From contig WBMW01001574.1 of assembly GCA_013396635.1 (NCBI GenBank), forward strand, positions 606,125-670,124: a DNA stretch of 64,000 bases. The letters run 5' to 3'. The first letter of the stretch is position 1; each line of letters begins with the position of its first letter. The notes under the pieces are model-generated. The model worked only from the letters and a program-made list of their open reading frames with translations. It was not told the origin of the DNA and made no database searches. The position numbers were made by a program, and so were the translations under genes. Below are positions 12,979 through 24,262 of this stretch, piece by piece. The stretch is from Penelope pileata (Eukaryota > Chordata > Aves > Galliformes > Cracidae).

Positions 12979-13934
12979 AATCTACAGATCTTTTAAGTGG
13001 ATGTTGTCATGCCTTTATGAAGGCGGTGAAGTATGCAAGGTGCGGGACAGCGGGGGGAAGGCATCCCTGGCAGTCTTTACCCTCCGCACCAAAACCAAGG
13101 TAGGGACTCAGCGTGGGCTGCTGATTTGAATCCTGCTGCTAGGCTGTGACCTTCCTGACACATCTGGAGGAGGTTTCTGGTGCTAGTGGTTGGCTTGAGG
13201 GAGCCTGAGCACTTTTTAAAATTTTTTTTCTCTAAGAAGAAACATAGCAGCGTGCATGCTGCCAAAATCAGCCAAGCCAAGTTTAATGTCTGCCTCGTTC
13301 CCAGGGCAGCTTCACCTGCGGCTCACAGAGGCACAAGCAGATGGACACAGCAGCAAAACGTGCCTCTGAACTGGAAACAGAAAATCTCAGACTGCTTGTA
13401 AGTCAAAGGCCCAAACTGAGGGAAAATGGCCAAATGGTGGAAGTAGGAACCCCAGGTTAGCTCTGCACTTCTCGTGGGCTCTCCCAGCAGTGTGATAGCC
13501 CCAGGAGAGCCAGATCATGTTTAGGTGACAGCTGGTGTCTAAACACGAGTATATGGGCACTTCTCCATCCAATCAAGTGGAATAAATCTTCATCCACCTC
13601 CAAAGTAAAATGTTACTTTGTACCTCACATAAATGCTGTGGTAGTAAAAGCATACTCAAGAGATGGGATGTTTGGATGCATCTGTAATAGACATCATGAA
13701 CTGTCAGAGTTCAGACTGATGTGACTCCATAGTGTATTTATTGTCCATATGATTCTGTAACTCTCTGGACCCATGAGTGTTGTCTTGGTGGAAATGTGCG
13801 CTTAGAAATTAATGAAAACCTTGTATAAATGGTGCAGGGGTGACCCTGCATATGAGGGAGTGCCTAAGACCGATGCAAAGTCTGTTGGCAGGCCTCTTGG
13901 AAGGAGAAGCCTTTCTCTTTTTTTTTAATTTTTT

Positions 13935-13961
13935 TTTGTGTGTGTGTCAGTGTGTGTGGTG

Positions 13962-13992
<31 letters not shown>
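13935..13992. repeat. TG microsatellite plus 29-base poly-T
   Basis: A short (TG)n-like segment at about 13938-13960 runs into 29 consecutive T (13964-13992), followed by 'agn'. The ambiguous base at 13995 directly after the homopolymer suggests a sequencing difficulty, so the run length should not be trusted. Confidence 0.8.
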
Positions 13993-13994
<2 letters not shown>

Positions 13995-16900
13995 NGAAAG
14001 GAAATTACTGCTTGTATTTTTCTGACTGAGACACATATTTTCCAAAGTCCTGGTTCCTGCAGCAGCTGACTTGTCACTGCTGCTCAGATCCTGTCACTGA
14101 TTTACCCACTCATTGCAAGGCTTCTCCCTCTGCTGCCTTCAGATCCAAACAGCTACTGCAGCAGGTTAGTGGTGGTGCTGAGGCCCCACTATGCTTTGTG
14201 GCACAGCAGCTCCATCTCTTCTAAGCAAAAACTGTGCCCCAGGGTATTTTTGCATTTTGTTGCATTGAGTGTTTGCTGGCCAGTGTGGGGATCAGAGGGG
14301 CATCATGGCTGTCTGTGGGTGTTATTTCCTTTGCGAAGCTGCAGTGCTTCTCAGGACATTCCTGGTCTGAACCTAAACCTTTCCCTGCATTGTGTACTGC
14401 CAGGTGACCCTGGTGGGACGTACCTGGTGCCCACAGCCGCCCACCAGCACTGGGCAGCATGGGGCTGAACAGCAGCAAACAGGCAGGGGGCACACATGGC
14501 CCTGGGCTGCTGAGCCCCCACAGCAGCTCTGAGCCAGGAATGGTTTGTAGGCAGGCTCTGTGGGTGCACCCACTGTTAGCCACTGTTAGTGTCCATTCAC
14601 TTTAGGGAATTCAAAAAAATAGGAATTGACTTTGCAGTTGTTCTCCAACCTGCACTTTGAGCACACAGCCCTCTCTATTCCCCTTTATTGTGCCCTGTGC
14701 TCTGTGTTTTGCCTGAGCTCAAGAATAAAACGCTTGTCCTCATGCACAGTGCAGGTGTGAGGGCACACAAGGAGGCTTGTGATGTTCACCATGAGCAGGA
14801 TTTTTTTGGAGACGTATTTGCAGAAAGGAGGCTGCTATGTTCTCTGCCCACTATCTTGGAGCACTTTGCTGCATATCTCTGTTTCCCTCTTGGTTATATC
14901 TGTGCCTTCAAGGGAAGACGGTTGCTCTTAGCTATCTGGAAGAAACACTGCAGCCCCTCCAAGCAGAAGTTGCCCTGCTGCTGCTCTCCCATGTCCCTGT
15001 GCTCTGCCAGGCAGGCATAGGAGCACACTGCAGGACCTGCCATGGGCTCTCTTTTCCTGAATTTGCTTTTCCTTCCCTCCCACCATGGATCTTGAGGGAT
15101 GCACTGTGGCCCTGAGCGTGCTTGGGGGGAACCTCAGAAGCAGAGAAGATGCCGAGCAAACTGGGTAGGACATCAGCCACTGGGGAGCAGGCAGCATCCC
15201 CTGGCAGCCTGCAGCCTGGATGGGCAGGCAAAGCCCAGCCCCATCAGGAGCTCAAACACGGCCTCGTTTCATGGCAAAACAATCCCTCTTTGTGCGGCCT
15301 GTTCTCCCAGAACAATCCCCTGCTCTGACAATGTCCTTTCTGTGGCTTAGGCCCTGCAGAGCGAGCAACAGCATGCTCAGCCCAATGCCTGCCAGCTTGC
15401 AGCAGCTCCTGCCTGCAGCCCTGCCACCCCACGGCCAAGGCACAGCACCCAGGACCCCTGTTTGGCCTCTGCATGGGGCTATGGTAATTTCAAGTAAAGC
15501 CAAAGGCTTCCCAGGAAAGGCTCCAGCACAGCTGAGGACACTTAAGAGGTGTTTTTCTTTTGGTTTCATTTATTCCATGGAGATGCATGGAGCTGCTGCA
15601 CCACATGTTGGGAGGGCAGCCCTGGGAGGCAGTTGTGGAGCATGGCATGTGGGTGTCAGGTCACCACATGGGCCTGAAACCCCAACCACCTATTGGGAGT
15701 AGAGAAGTCACCAGGCTTTGCAGACCATCTCCAGGCAGTCTGGGACAGGTTACTGGAGCCAATCTGCTGCTGTGGGTTCTAGACAAAATGAAATGGCTTC
15801 AGAGAGAAAGGGAGAATCTGGTGACAAGCAGAGCGGGGGCTTTCTTGTCTCCAGCATTTTGTCTTTTCAAGAGCATGTCCCTTGGAAGCTCCCTGCAAAG
15901 GGGCAGACTTTAAGTTTCTACCAGAGACAGAGTTTGCAGAACTACTCTGGTCTCCTGCTGTGGCATGCTGCATGTTGTGAAGGAACAAGGAGGGTACTTT
16001 AGCAGGTCCAGAGACTTCTGGCATGTCTGCGGAGAGTCCCAGGGTGTCATGTATTGCTGGAGTCATGCTGCCAGCCTGCAATTGGGGTGTCAGGGCTCAC
16101 ACCAGCAAGGCTGCTGGCTTTTAGGCAGTTGATAAACAATTCTCGTGGCAGGAAACCACAGTCATGCGTGCTGCCCACCCCGGCTGGCAGGCAAAGTGTA
16201 GCAATTAAGCACATCGAGGGAAGGTCTGCTACCAAAATATCTGAGCTCCAGCACACCACTACAGTGCCCAGAAGCTTCAGTTTTATCCCATGGTACGCCT
16301 TTTTCCAGGTGATGTTTTAAAGTAAAATTACAGCATCGTGTTACAGTGGGGATTTGAGAGGGGTCATTTCATGCCTGCTGGCTACAGAAATGTTGTGGGT
16401 CCTTTCTGGGTAACTTCCAGGGACTTTGGATTCCAAGACTGAAGGTATTTTGGTCTTCTGTATGAGCGGGGAGAGGGCAGCACTGACAGTGATGGGGTAA
16501 TTGTCCTTTATTGCCAGGATGATGCAATCAGCATAAATAACAGATGCAAATTTGCACAGAAGAGTCACTTAATGTTGATGTCAACCATGGAAGGAGGCAG
16601 CATATCAGCTTGAGCTCAGCCAAGCATGCGCATTCAGGCATGGCCTATCTGCCCATTTCCATTTATCGAAATTGTGTGCCAGCATTATGGCATTTAATTG
16701 ACTTTCAGGCTTCAAGAAGTGCATATGTCTCCTAGTGGCCATGAAAACCTTGTTTTATTCTCTCAGTACTATATAGCAGTGATGTAGGAGTATCTCTCGG
16801 ATGTTTTGGGGCTGTCAGCATAATCAGCTTCTCATTTTTCGCCTTGGAGTTACAGAGAAAGTGTGCAGCAATGGTATGTGATGGATATTACTTTGGGGTC

Positions 16901-18949
16901 CAACCTCAGGAGAAAGGGAGAAGGGTTAAAGAACATTACAGAGCTGATTTACATTCAGGGTTTCTATCCACATGCAAAGTTCCTGACTTTCAGGATTGAA
17001 AACAAAAGGATGGGACAGACTCAGACATCATTTTTTCAATTCCAGAGTAGGTAGGTGAATTTGCTAACTGAAGAATTGAAGAATTACAGGGCCAATGGTT
17101 CCTATGTTTACTTTTCACTGAATTCATTTTAGGATTTTTTGAGTTGAATAATGTCAATTTCTTTGCCACATAAGAAACTTGTGATTCAAGTTTTGTGTAT
17201 TAAAAATAATAATCATAGCTATAAATTCAGTGAATGGTAAGAAAATACATATTTTTTTTATATAAATCAGACATGAGCTAGAAGTTATTTTATGTCTTCA
17301 GAAAGCCAAGGTAATTTCTACCTCTGCAATAGAAACTGAGAAACTACTCATGGAGAACATCGACTGATCTTAGGCTTGGAGAAACTGAAGCCCCTCTTAT
17401 CACCACCCAGCTGCATGGTGACTCTAAGGCATTTTTCAAGACTGGGAGAGCAGAGAAGGTGCAACACCGAGAAACCACACAGGCATCTCTCATCATATAC
17501 AGATGAAATTACATTACTAATCCTAAGGTCATAACTTTTCACTGAACTTCATTCCTTTTTTATTGCTTAGTTCCTACAGAGCTTCCCATCTGATAGTCTG
17601 ATAATGCTCTATACTGACAACTTCCATCTTTGTGCCTTCAGCAAGTTACAATAGCACACACGTGCTTTTTGCACCCAGACAGAGCAATAAGGAGAAAGAG
17701 AGACACATCTGGCTCTGCAAGAGGTAAGGATAAAGCGGAAGATAACTGGCGAATAGAACAACGGGAAGGCATATTGCACAGACTCACAGCCACGTCCATC
17801 TAATCAGATCTCCAGGTTGAGAAGGATCAGCTGGTCCCTCACTAAAGCCAGAGTGGAAGTGGTGTGCTCTTCTTTGAGATGAGCAGTAGAGGAAGGAATC
17901 CAAATTCTCCAAAGCTGTAGCCCCGAGTGGCTGAGACAGGCTGTATGCAGCCCATGCTACTGTAAACAAGAGCACGACAGCCAGGTTGTTTCTTGAACTG
18001 CAGGTGAAGTGTTAATGACCTGTAGGGCTCTGCCAGATGCAGGAGCAAGTGGTTTGTGCAGTAAGGACACCCTTGTGCAGGCGTGTGGCATGATCATCTC
18101 TTGTTCATAATCCAGACTGCAGCCAGAGCGACGCGCTCCGCTGGATGCAAGAGGCTTCTCTCCCATATTTAGAGTCACACAGGCAGGATTCAAGATCGAA
18201 GCAGATTATCCATTTATTAAAGTCTCTCTCTCGACACTTTGGGAACTCCGGCTTGTACACAACAGGTCATGTCACTCTAGCTTTGTCTCCTTTATCCTCT
18301 CTTATTTTTAAGGGATTTTCTTTCTTTTGTGTGCCCATGCTACCCTGCTTCCAAAGAGGCCAGAAGGCAGGAGCTCCATAACTCACAGCAGACGAGCCAA
18401 GTCCTTGCTGGAAACCTGCAAGGAGACTTTGCATCCCTCCCAGTCAGCTGTAGCTGGGCCAGCACTGCTCTGTTGGAGAATTAACAGCAGAAACAGAAGA
18501 TGCAGTAGGAAGGGAAAGCTAAAGAGCAAACACCCCACAGGAATAATGGCGGAGACAGCAGACACAATAGGGAACTAGAGTCCTGGACTGAGAGAGGAGA
18601 AAGAAATTGCATTCTGAGCAGAAGAGAGTGACCTGGAAATTTATTCCAGCAGCAGGAAGAGGCTGGGCTGTGCAATTTGGGGATCATTTTTAAAGCCTGA
18701 CGAGCTTGCCAGCAAGGGTGAAGCCAGAGGAGAGAAGGAATGCTTGGAGAAAGCTATGAGATGTGGGATACAAGGCTGAAAACTATCTAGCAGACAGTGG
18801 AAAGGAATCCACTTGTGATCTCTCATTTCATGACAAACAACATAGCAAGATTTCCATTTAACTGGACCAAGAATTAACTAAAAGATTGATGGACAAGGAA
18901 GACAAGAAAAAAAACCAAAACATGAAGAATAGCAAACAAGATTGATGGC

Positions 18950-19935
18950 TGTCCTTAACAAGGGGGAAAGAGTGATCCAGCCAGCTGCAGGCCTGCCAGT
19001 CTGATATTAGTAGTATTCAATTAAAGAGTAACTCAGCACATGGACAGGAAATGGAAAATGGGATAAAATATAGATTATTACGTCTGACTAACCTTTCTAT
19101 GAGGTTAGTCACTCCCTGGAGTCCAAGGGAGAAGCAGCTGATACACTGGGAACTTTGGTAGGTGGTGGGGGCAGAGGTGAGCACAGGAATTTCACGTGGG
19201 AAGGAGTGGTTAAAGTTGAAATGAACACAAAGCCTGGTGGAAGGGGGCACATCAGGACACACAAAGTTACTACTGAGGCACTTTGTGGATATTAGCAAAA
19301 ATATTAGGAGCATTCTGATGAAGTCTGCTGTCATTCAGCAGTGTGGGGCACTGGCACTGCAGGAAAGGAACGCCAGAATAGGTGTGAAGTCACCAGGAGC
19401 ACAGTTCTTTACTTTTTATGGGATTTTGTGAGCTGCAAGCACCTGAAGGAGTGACAGATGCAGCCCTGGCTCTGTCCCAGCGAGGAATGCTCACCAGGTG
19501 AGCACAAAGCATGCCGCCACTTCTGATCACCCAACTTCAGAAGAAGGAACCTGAACAGAAGCGTGACCAGAAGTGTTGCCTGGGCAGTAGGTGCAGGGAC
19601 AGTCTGGCTAGGAAGAAAATGCTGGAAAAGCTTGTTTAGTCATCAGTGTGATGGCTGAGAGGGAGATGATTGCTATCTACAAATACACTGGAGCATAAAT
19701 ACCCAGGCGAGGACCTGTGTGACATAAAAGACAACGTTGGTGGAAGAACAAATGGATATTAACTGGCTGTGAATCAATTTAAGCTGGAAATTAGAAGATG
19801 GTTCCTAACAATTAGAACAGTGAATTCTGAAACTGCCTTTAGATCATAAAAGTGTGACTAAGAGCCCAGACACTTTTTAAGATGGAGCTTGATAAGCATG
19901 TGAGGAGAGCACACGATGGAGAGGTGCCTGAGACA
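18950..19935 (+). mobile_element. Ancient, decayed CR1-like LINE (tentative)
   Basis: Two blocks read like old amniote CR1 in the plus orientation. At about 18985-19115, 'gcaggcctgccagtctgata' and 'cgtctgactaacctttct' resemble the reverse-transcriptase segment that codes for a 'RPVSL' motif and the downstream 'LTN' motif. At about 19675-19915, 'tatctacaaatacactgg', 'ctggaaattagaagatggtt' and 'gagcttgataagcatgtg' resemble the post-RT segment. The intervening bases are too mutated to align by eye and no frame remains open. Borders are approximate and I could not run a repeat search. Confidence 0.45.
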
Positions 19936-20159
19936 ACAAGGTGGTCAGGCTTTGAGGAGTCCTTCTGCATTCCCAAACGCCTGTGATAGCTAGTGTGGTA
20001 TCACTGTGGACGAAAAACCACACACGTGCCACTTGTCTATCGATCTGCTTCCGCAAGGAGCTGCCTTGCCCCTCAAAATCAGCCAAAACCTCCCCAAAAC
20101 CCAGAACCAACAAAACTCGAGGTCCCCGCGCACCTCCAGCCCTGAGGTGATGCCGGTGT

Positions 20160-20350
20160 GGGCGTGGCCATCAAATGGGCGGGCTGCAGTTCCAGCGCCG
20201 ATTGGCTTAGAGGGATAGGCCCGCCCTTTGGGGTGGAGCTCTTTCCCCGGGGCCAATCGGCTGCGTCGAGGGGGGCAGGGCAGCCTTATTTACCGGAGGG
20301 GCAGCCGTGGCGGCAGGCAGAGCGGGGTGCGGCTGGCGGTCAGTGGGGGT
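20160..20350 (+). promoter_or_regulatory. ELOVL1: ELOVL1 promoter and non-coding exon 1
   Basis: The sequence turns abruptly GC- and CpG-rich. Visible elements are a GC box GGGCGGG (20177-20183), an inverted CCAAT box ATTGG (20201-20205), a direct CCAAT box (20253-20257) and a TATA-like 'ttattta' (about 20287). A transcribed exon ending near 20348 at a GGTGAGT donor would splice to the acceptor at 29011-29012 before the start codon. The start site is inferred, not seen. The island continues into the N gap. Confidence 0.6.
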
Positions 20351-20499
20351 GAGTGTGGCACNCTTTAGTGTTACTGGGAGGGAGGTAAAGGGGCTCGGGG
20401 AAGCTTTAGGGGGCTGGGGAGGGATGTGCGCCCCTCTGTTGGGTTGGGGTTGGCTAAGCGAAGGGCTCTGGGCCGCTCCGCAGAGGTCGACCCGCGGCG

Positions 20500-20787
20500 N
20501 NNNNNNNNNNNNNNNNNNNNNNNNNNNNNNNNNNNNNNNNNNNNNNNNNNNNNNNNNNNNNNNNNNNNNNNNNNNNNNNNNNNNNNNNNNNNNNNNNNNN
20601 NNNNNNNNNNNNNNNNNNNNNNNNNNNNNNNNNNNNNNNNNNNNNNNNNNNNNNNNNNNNNNNNNNNNNNNNNNNNNNNNNNNNNNNNNNNNNNNNNNNN
20701 NNNNNNNNNNNNNNNNNNNNNNNNNNNNNNNNNNNNNNNNNNNNNNNNNNNNNNNNNNNNNNNNNNNNNNNNNNNNNNNNNNNNNNN
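20500..20787. other. Assembly gap (288 N)
   Basis: A run of N inside the CpG island just downstream of the inferred ELOVL1 exon 1. The flanks are very GC-rich ('cccgcggcg' and 'gcggggggagcgcgtcctcc'), the usual cause of drop-out. An alternative first exon could be hidden here. Confidence 0.99.
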
Positions 20788-22501
20788 AGGGGGTGGCTGC
20801 GGGGGGAGCGCGTCCTCCCGGCGGCCCGGGACGGGGCGGCACGCGGAGACGGGGCCCGCGCTGCTGCGGGGGATGAGGGCCCGGTGCCCTGCTATGGGGG
20901 CTGCCGTGGGGCTTCGTCAGGAAGCAGCGAGAGCAGCCTCCGACGGCCCCGGCAGCGCAGAGGCTGGGGAGCGTTCTCCTACGTAGCCCTCGGCATCAAT
21001 GTGCCATTGAGAGATTCCTCTGCCCCCCTCCTCCAGGCTGGATGGCAGTACCAGGCCGCCCCCGCTGCCCGGAGCACAATGTTAGCTTTGAGCGGTGGCT
21101 AGTGTAGGTGCCTGGCCTCCCTCTGCCTCTGGAACATGGTGGGAGGAGGTCCCTGGTATCCTCCTGGTGGCAGCGGTACCTGGGCTGCTGTGTGTGGGGG
21201 GTCTGTATGTGCTGGGCAGCTGTGGGTGTGATAACCATGGCCAAGTGTCACCTGGCTCTCTGCAGGCAGTGCTGGGCTTGGCCTGTAGGTATTGTGCATG
21301 GGCCTGTTGTAGTGATGGGCAATGTCAGGGGAGCTGATGCTTGAATCCCACAAGGCCAATGAGGCAGTGTAAGTATGAGGGCATCATGACAGGTGGGGAG
21401 GCAGGCTGTGCACCTTGGAGCAGTGTGGAGGGGCTGTCCCTGTGACTGTCTGCCATGGGTCTGGAATTCTAAGGGCAGGAGGAAGTGAGGCAGGCCTCAG
21501 GTGGAGGCTCACTTGTTCAGTGGGCAGCATGAGATAACACAGTGCTTTGGCTGCTGGAGCATCCCTCAGAGCATCTCATCCCTGTGCAGAGGCTGGGACC
21601 ATCTGTGCAGCAGCGCATCCATCCTGCTGCGCTGCCTGAAATTGTCCACCTTCTCTTCTGCCAGAATGCAGCCAGGGCAGATTCCTGGCTGGATGGAGCT
21701 GACATTCCCACCAGACCTGCTGGATGGCTTCTTAGGATGGCTTAAAGAGTCAAACAGTTGGCTGAGCCCTTGCAGCTTGACCAAGGCTGCTGTCTCCTTC
21801 TCTTCCAGGAGATTAGCCCCTTCAGCTCATGGGTGTGAGCTGCTGACATCCCACTCCTTTGAGAAGCAGCAAAATGCCAGCTGTTGCAGCATCCTCTCCT
21901 TGCTGTGTCTCAGTGTAGGGATTAAGTCGTGCCACCCACACAGCCTGGGCCTCTGTGCTTTTGCCCTGCATGGTATTTTCACCTCTATTTCCTGAAAGCC
22001 TTATTTATGAGGGGTTTTTATGGCCCTTTGGGACAGAAAGATGATGAAGTAGTTCTGTTAAAACTGATGGGATGGGCTAGAGAGAGGGGAATGAAGTTGT
22101 TCTGACCTGGAGGTGTCTAGCAGCATGCCTTCTTGTAGGTGAAAGCAAGGTATGTAGTGTCTGTTGCTTTTCCTGGTGGAGAAAAGCGTGGCATCTGCAG
22201 GATGCTCTGAAACTGGTTCCCTTGCCCTACTGTGTGACTGACCTTGCACCCCTGTCGTAGGGTGGAGGTGAGCACTTTTCTCTTGGGGTTACAGCACAGT
22301 CAGCTCTTGGGCTGTAATCCTTTCAGTAGGAGCTTACAGGAGGTATTGGGAGTGGCGCTGGTCATGGCCCAAGAGATTTTGCCTGTTTCTGTGCTTTTGT
22401 GTTGGATTTGTACTAGCATGTGCCCTGCTGGCTGTCAGATGGTGGGAGTGTGTGGGCTGGAAAGTCTGGTTCCTGCCAGTCAGACAGGTGAGGCAGCCTG
22501 A

Positions 22502-22555
22502 GCTCCTGTAGGGAGGGGCTGGTCCCCAGGAACCAGGGCTCTTCCCTACAGGAGC
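22502..22555. other. Perfect 13-bp inverted repeat (hairpin)
   Basis: GCTCCTGTAGGGA at 22502-22514 is the exact reverse complement of 22543-22555. Inside, CTGGT and ACCAG can form a second 5-bp helix around a small loop. It sits in ELOVL1 intron 1 about 20 bp from the 3' end of a CR1 insertion. Whether it folds or is transcribed as a small RNA cannot be told from sequence. Confidence 0.7.
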
Positions 22556-22577
22556 CATGGGGCTGCTGTTGTGCAGA

Positions 22578-23192
22578 GATCACAGAATCACAGAATTGTA
22601 GGGGTTGGAAGGGACCTCGAGAGATCGAGTCCAACCCCCCTGCCAAAGCAGGTTCCCTACAGCAGGTTGCACAGGTAGGCGTCCAGGCGGGTCTTGAATA
22701 TCTCCAGGGAAGGAGACTCCACAGCCTCCCTGGGCAGCCTGTTCCAGTGCTCCGNCCTCGCCCTGCTGGCAATACTCTTTTTAATGCACCCCAGGATCCC
22801 ATTGGCCTTCTTGGCCACCAGGGCACACTGCTGGCTCGTGGCCAACCTGTTGTCTACCAGGACCCCCAGGTCCCTCTCTGTAGAGCTCCTCTCCAGCAGG
22901 TCATCCCTCAGCCTGTACTGGTGCATGCGGTTATTCCTCCCCAGGTGCAAGACTCTACACTTGCTTTTGTTGAACCTCATCAGGTTCCTCTGTGCCCAAC
23001 TCTCCGGCTTGTCCAGGTCTTGCTGAATGGCAGCACAGCCTTCTGGTGTGTCAGCCACTCCTCCCAGTTTTGTATCATCAGCAAACTTGCTGAGGGTGGA
23101 CACTATCCCCTCATCAAGGTTGTTGATGAAGATATTGAACAAGACCGGACCCAGCACTGACCCCTGGGGAACACTGCTAGTTACAGGCCTAG
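22578..23192 (-). mobile_element. CR1 LINE, 5'-truncated, with RT fragment
   Basis: The plus strand starts with the reverse complement of a CR1 3' end ('agaatcacagaatt', 'ggttggaagggacct'). Read on the minus strand, an open frame codes for the C-terminal half of a CR1 reverse transcriptase, including VPQGSVLGPVLFNIFIN and the catalytic FADD motif (FADDTKLGG), and continues through the post-RT region to about 22657. The 5' part of the element is missing, as in most avian CR1 copies. A single N (22755) interrupts it. It lies in ELOVL1 intron 1, antisense to the gene. It cannot move by itself. Confidence 0.93.
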
Positions 23193-24107
23193 TGGTGAGA
23201 TGACAGGCTGCAGCTGTCGGCTCTCCCCCTCAGCCTTCTGGAATAGTAGGTGTGCATCTGCCTGCATCTGGGACTTCCATCCCATGAGGATGGGAGCTGG
23301 GTGTGATGGTTCTTGATTATTCCTTGGACTCTGTTTAATTTCAGGTTGATCCTTCCCTTGTGGGATGGGTCAGGGTGTAAGCTGTCACTGGGGCAGCAAG
23401 GTCTCCAGCCTGTGAACCTTGATCTGATCAACTGCTTGCTTGTGGTTTGCTAATAGACTTGTCCTGTATGCATAGGGAGTTATAGCCCATGCTGCTTCTA
23501 CTTAATCCTAAGAGGATTTCTCTCTCTGCAGGGGACCAGTGGGAGAAGCAATACACCTGGCTTTAAGTGATCAATCTGTACCTGTGGAGATAATTAGGCC
23601 TAATGCTTGTAAACCCTGTTACACGTGCCACTTGTTGAGCCTCAGGGCTGCAGTACAGCTGTCATGCTGCTGGAGTCTGGCCTTTCTAGTAATGCCAGTG
23701 AACATACTTGTTGGAAGATGGCTGTGTGACTGTGCTGCCCTCTTGGTGCAGAGGATAAGGCCCAGAGCTGATGGCATGGTGAGCTCTAGCCCTTGTCTTG
23801 GTGAGAAGTGATTGTGAGTTAGCACTCAAGCTTTTTGAATGATCAGGGCAGAGCTGTTGGAGGGATTCCAGGCGTCTTGCCTTTCTGCTTCTTGCTTTGT
23901 GGACTCTTCAATATGCATCTTGTTTTAGTGTCCCTATCCAATTAATGCTCATACCTGGATGGGACAGCACAGTAATTATTACTCTGTAGTGATTACAGAC
24001 AGTGCTGTGGGAACAGGCTTGGAGCCCTGCTGTGAGGCATTTGCATCACCATTAAACCACAGAGATGAGTGTTCTGGAACTGTCTATGCTACATAGAGAT
24101 AGGGGTG

Positions 24108-24262
24108 ATCATAGAATCACAGAATGGCTCAGGTTGGAAGGGACCTTAGAGGTCATTGTGTTCCAACCCCCCTGCCATGGGCAAGGACACCTCCTGCTAG
24201 ACCAGGTTGCCCAAAGCCCCATCCAGCCTGGCTTCGAATACTTCCAGGGAGGAGGATCTGTG
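24108..24262 (-). mobile_element. CR1 LINE, short 3'-end fragment
   Basis: 'catagaatcacagaatggct' followed by 'ggttggaagggacctta' is the reverse complement of a CR1 3' terminus. Only about 155 bp remain, ending in diverged sequence near 24262. It has the same antisense orientation as the copy at 22578-23192 but is more diverged, so it looks like a separate, probably older, insertion. Confidence 0.9.

Larger units (their letters stand above)
9365..20160. other. MED8-ELOVL1 intergenic stretch, no gene seen
   Basis: About 10.8 kb with only short, unconserved reading frames; the longest is 160 codons at 15220-15702 and has no recognisable family. I found no exon set, tRNA-like or rRNA sequence. 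It holds long T tracts (12961-12978 and 13964-13992), a single N at 13995, a decayed CR1-like region at about 18950-19935, and a stretch at about 12425-12540 that vaguely recalls an old amniote interspersed repeat. An isolated AATAAA at about 14724 (plus) could end an unannotated non-coding transcript, but nothing else supports one. Confidence 0.6.

Noticed and set aside
15220..15702. 160-codon plus-strand frame in the intergenic stretch
   Set aside because: No conserved motif, low-complexity composition and no poly(A) signal or promoter nearby.
20207..20986. Long frames crossing 20500-20787
   Set aside because: They stay open only because the 288 N are read as unknown residues.
21501..21995. 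164-codon plus-strand frame in ELOVL1 intron 1
   Set aside because: No family resemblance; opposing frames of similar length overlap it, as expected by chance.
22657..23157. 166-codon minus-strand frame as a host gene
   Set aside because: It is the 3' half of a CR1 reverse transcriptase inside a truncated LINE, not an independent gene.
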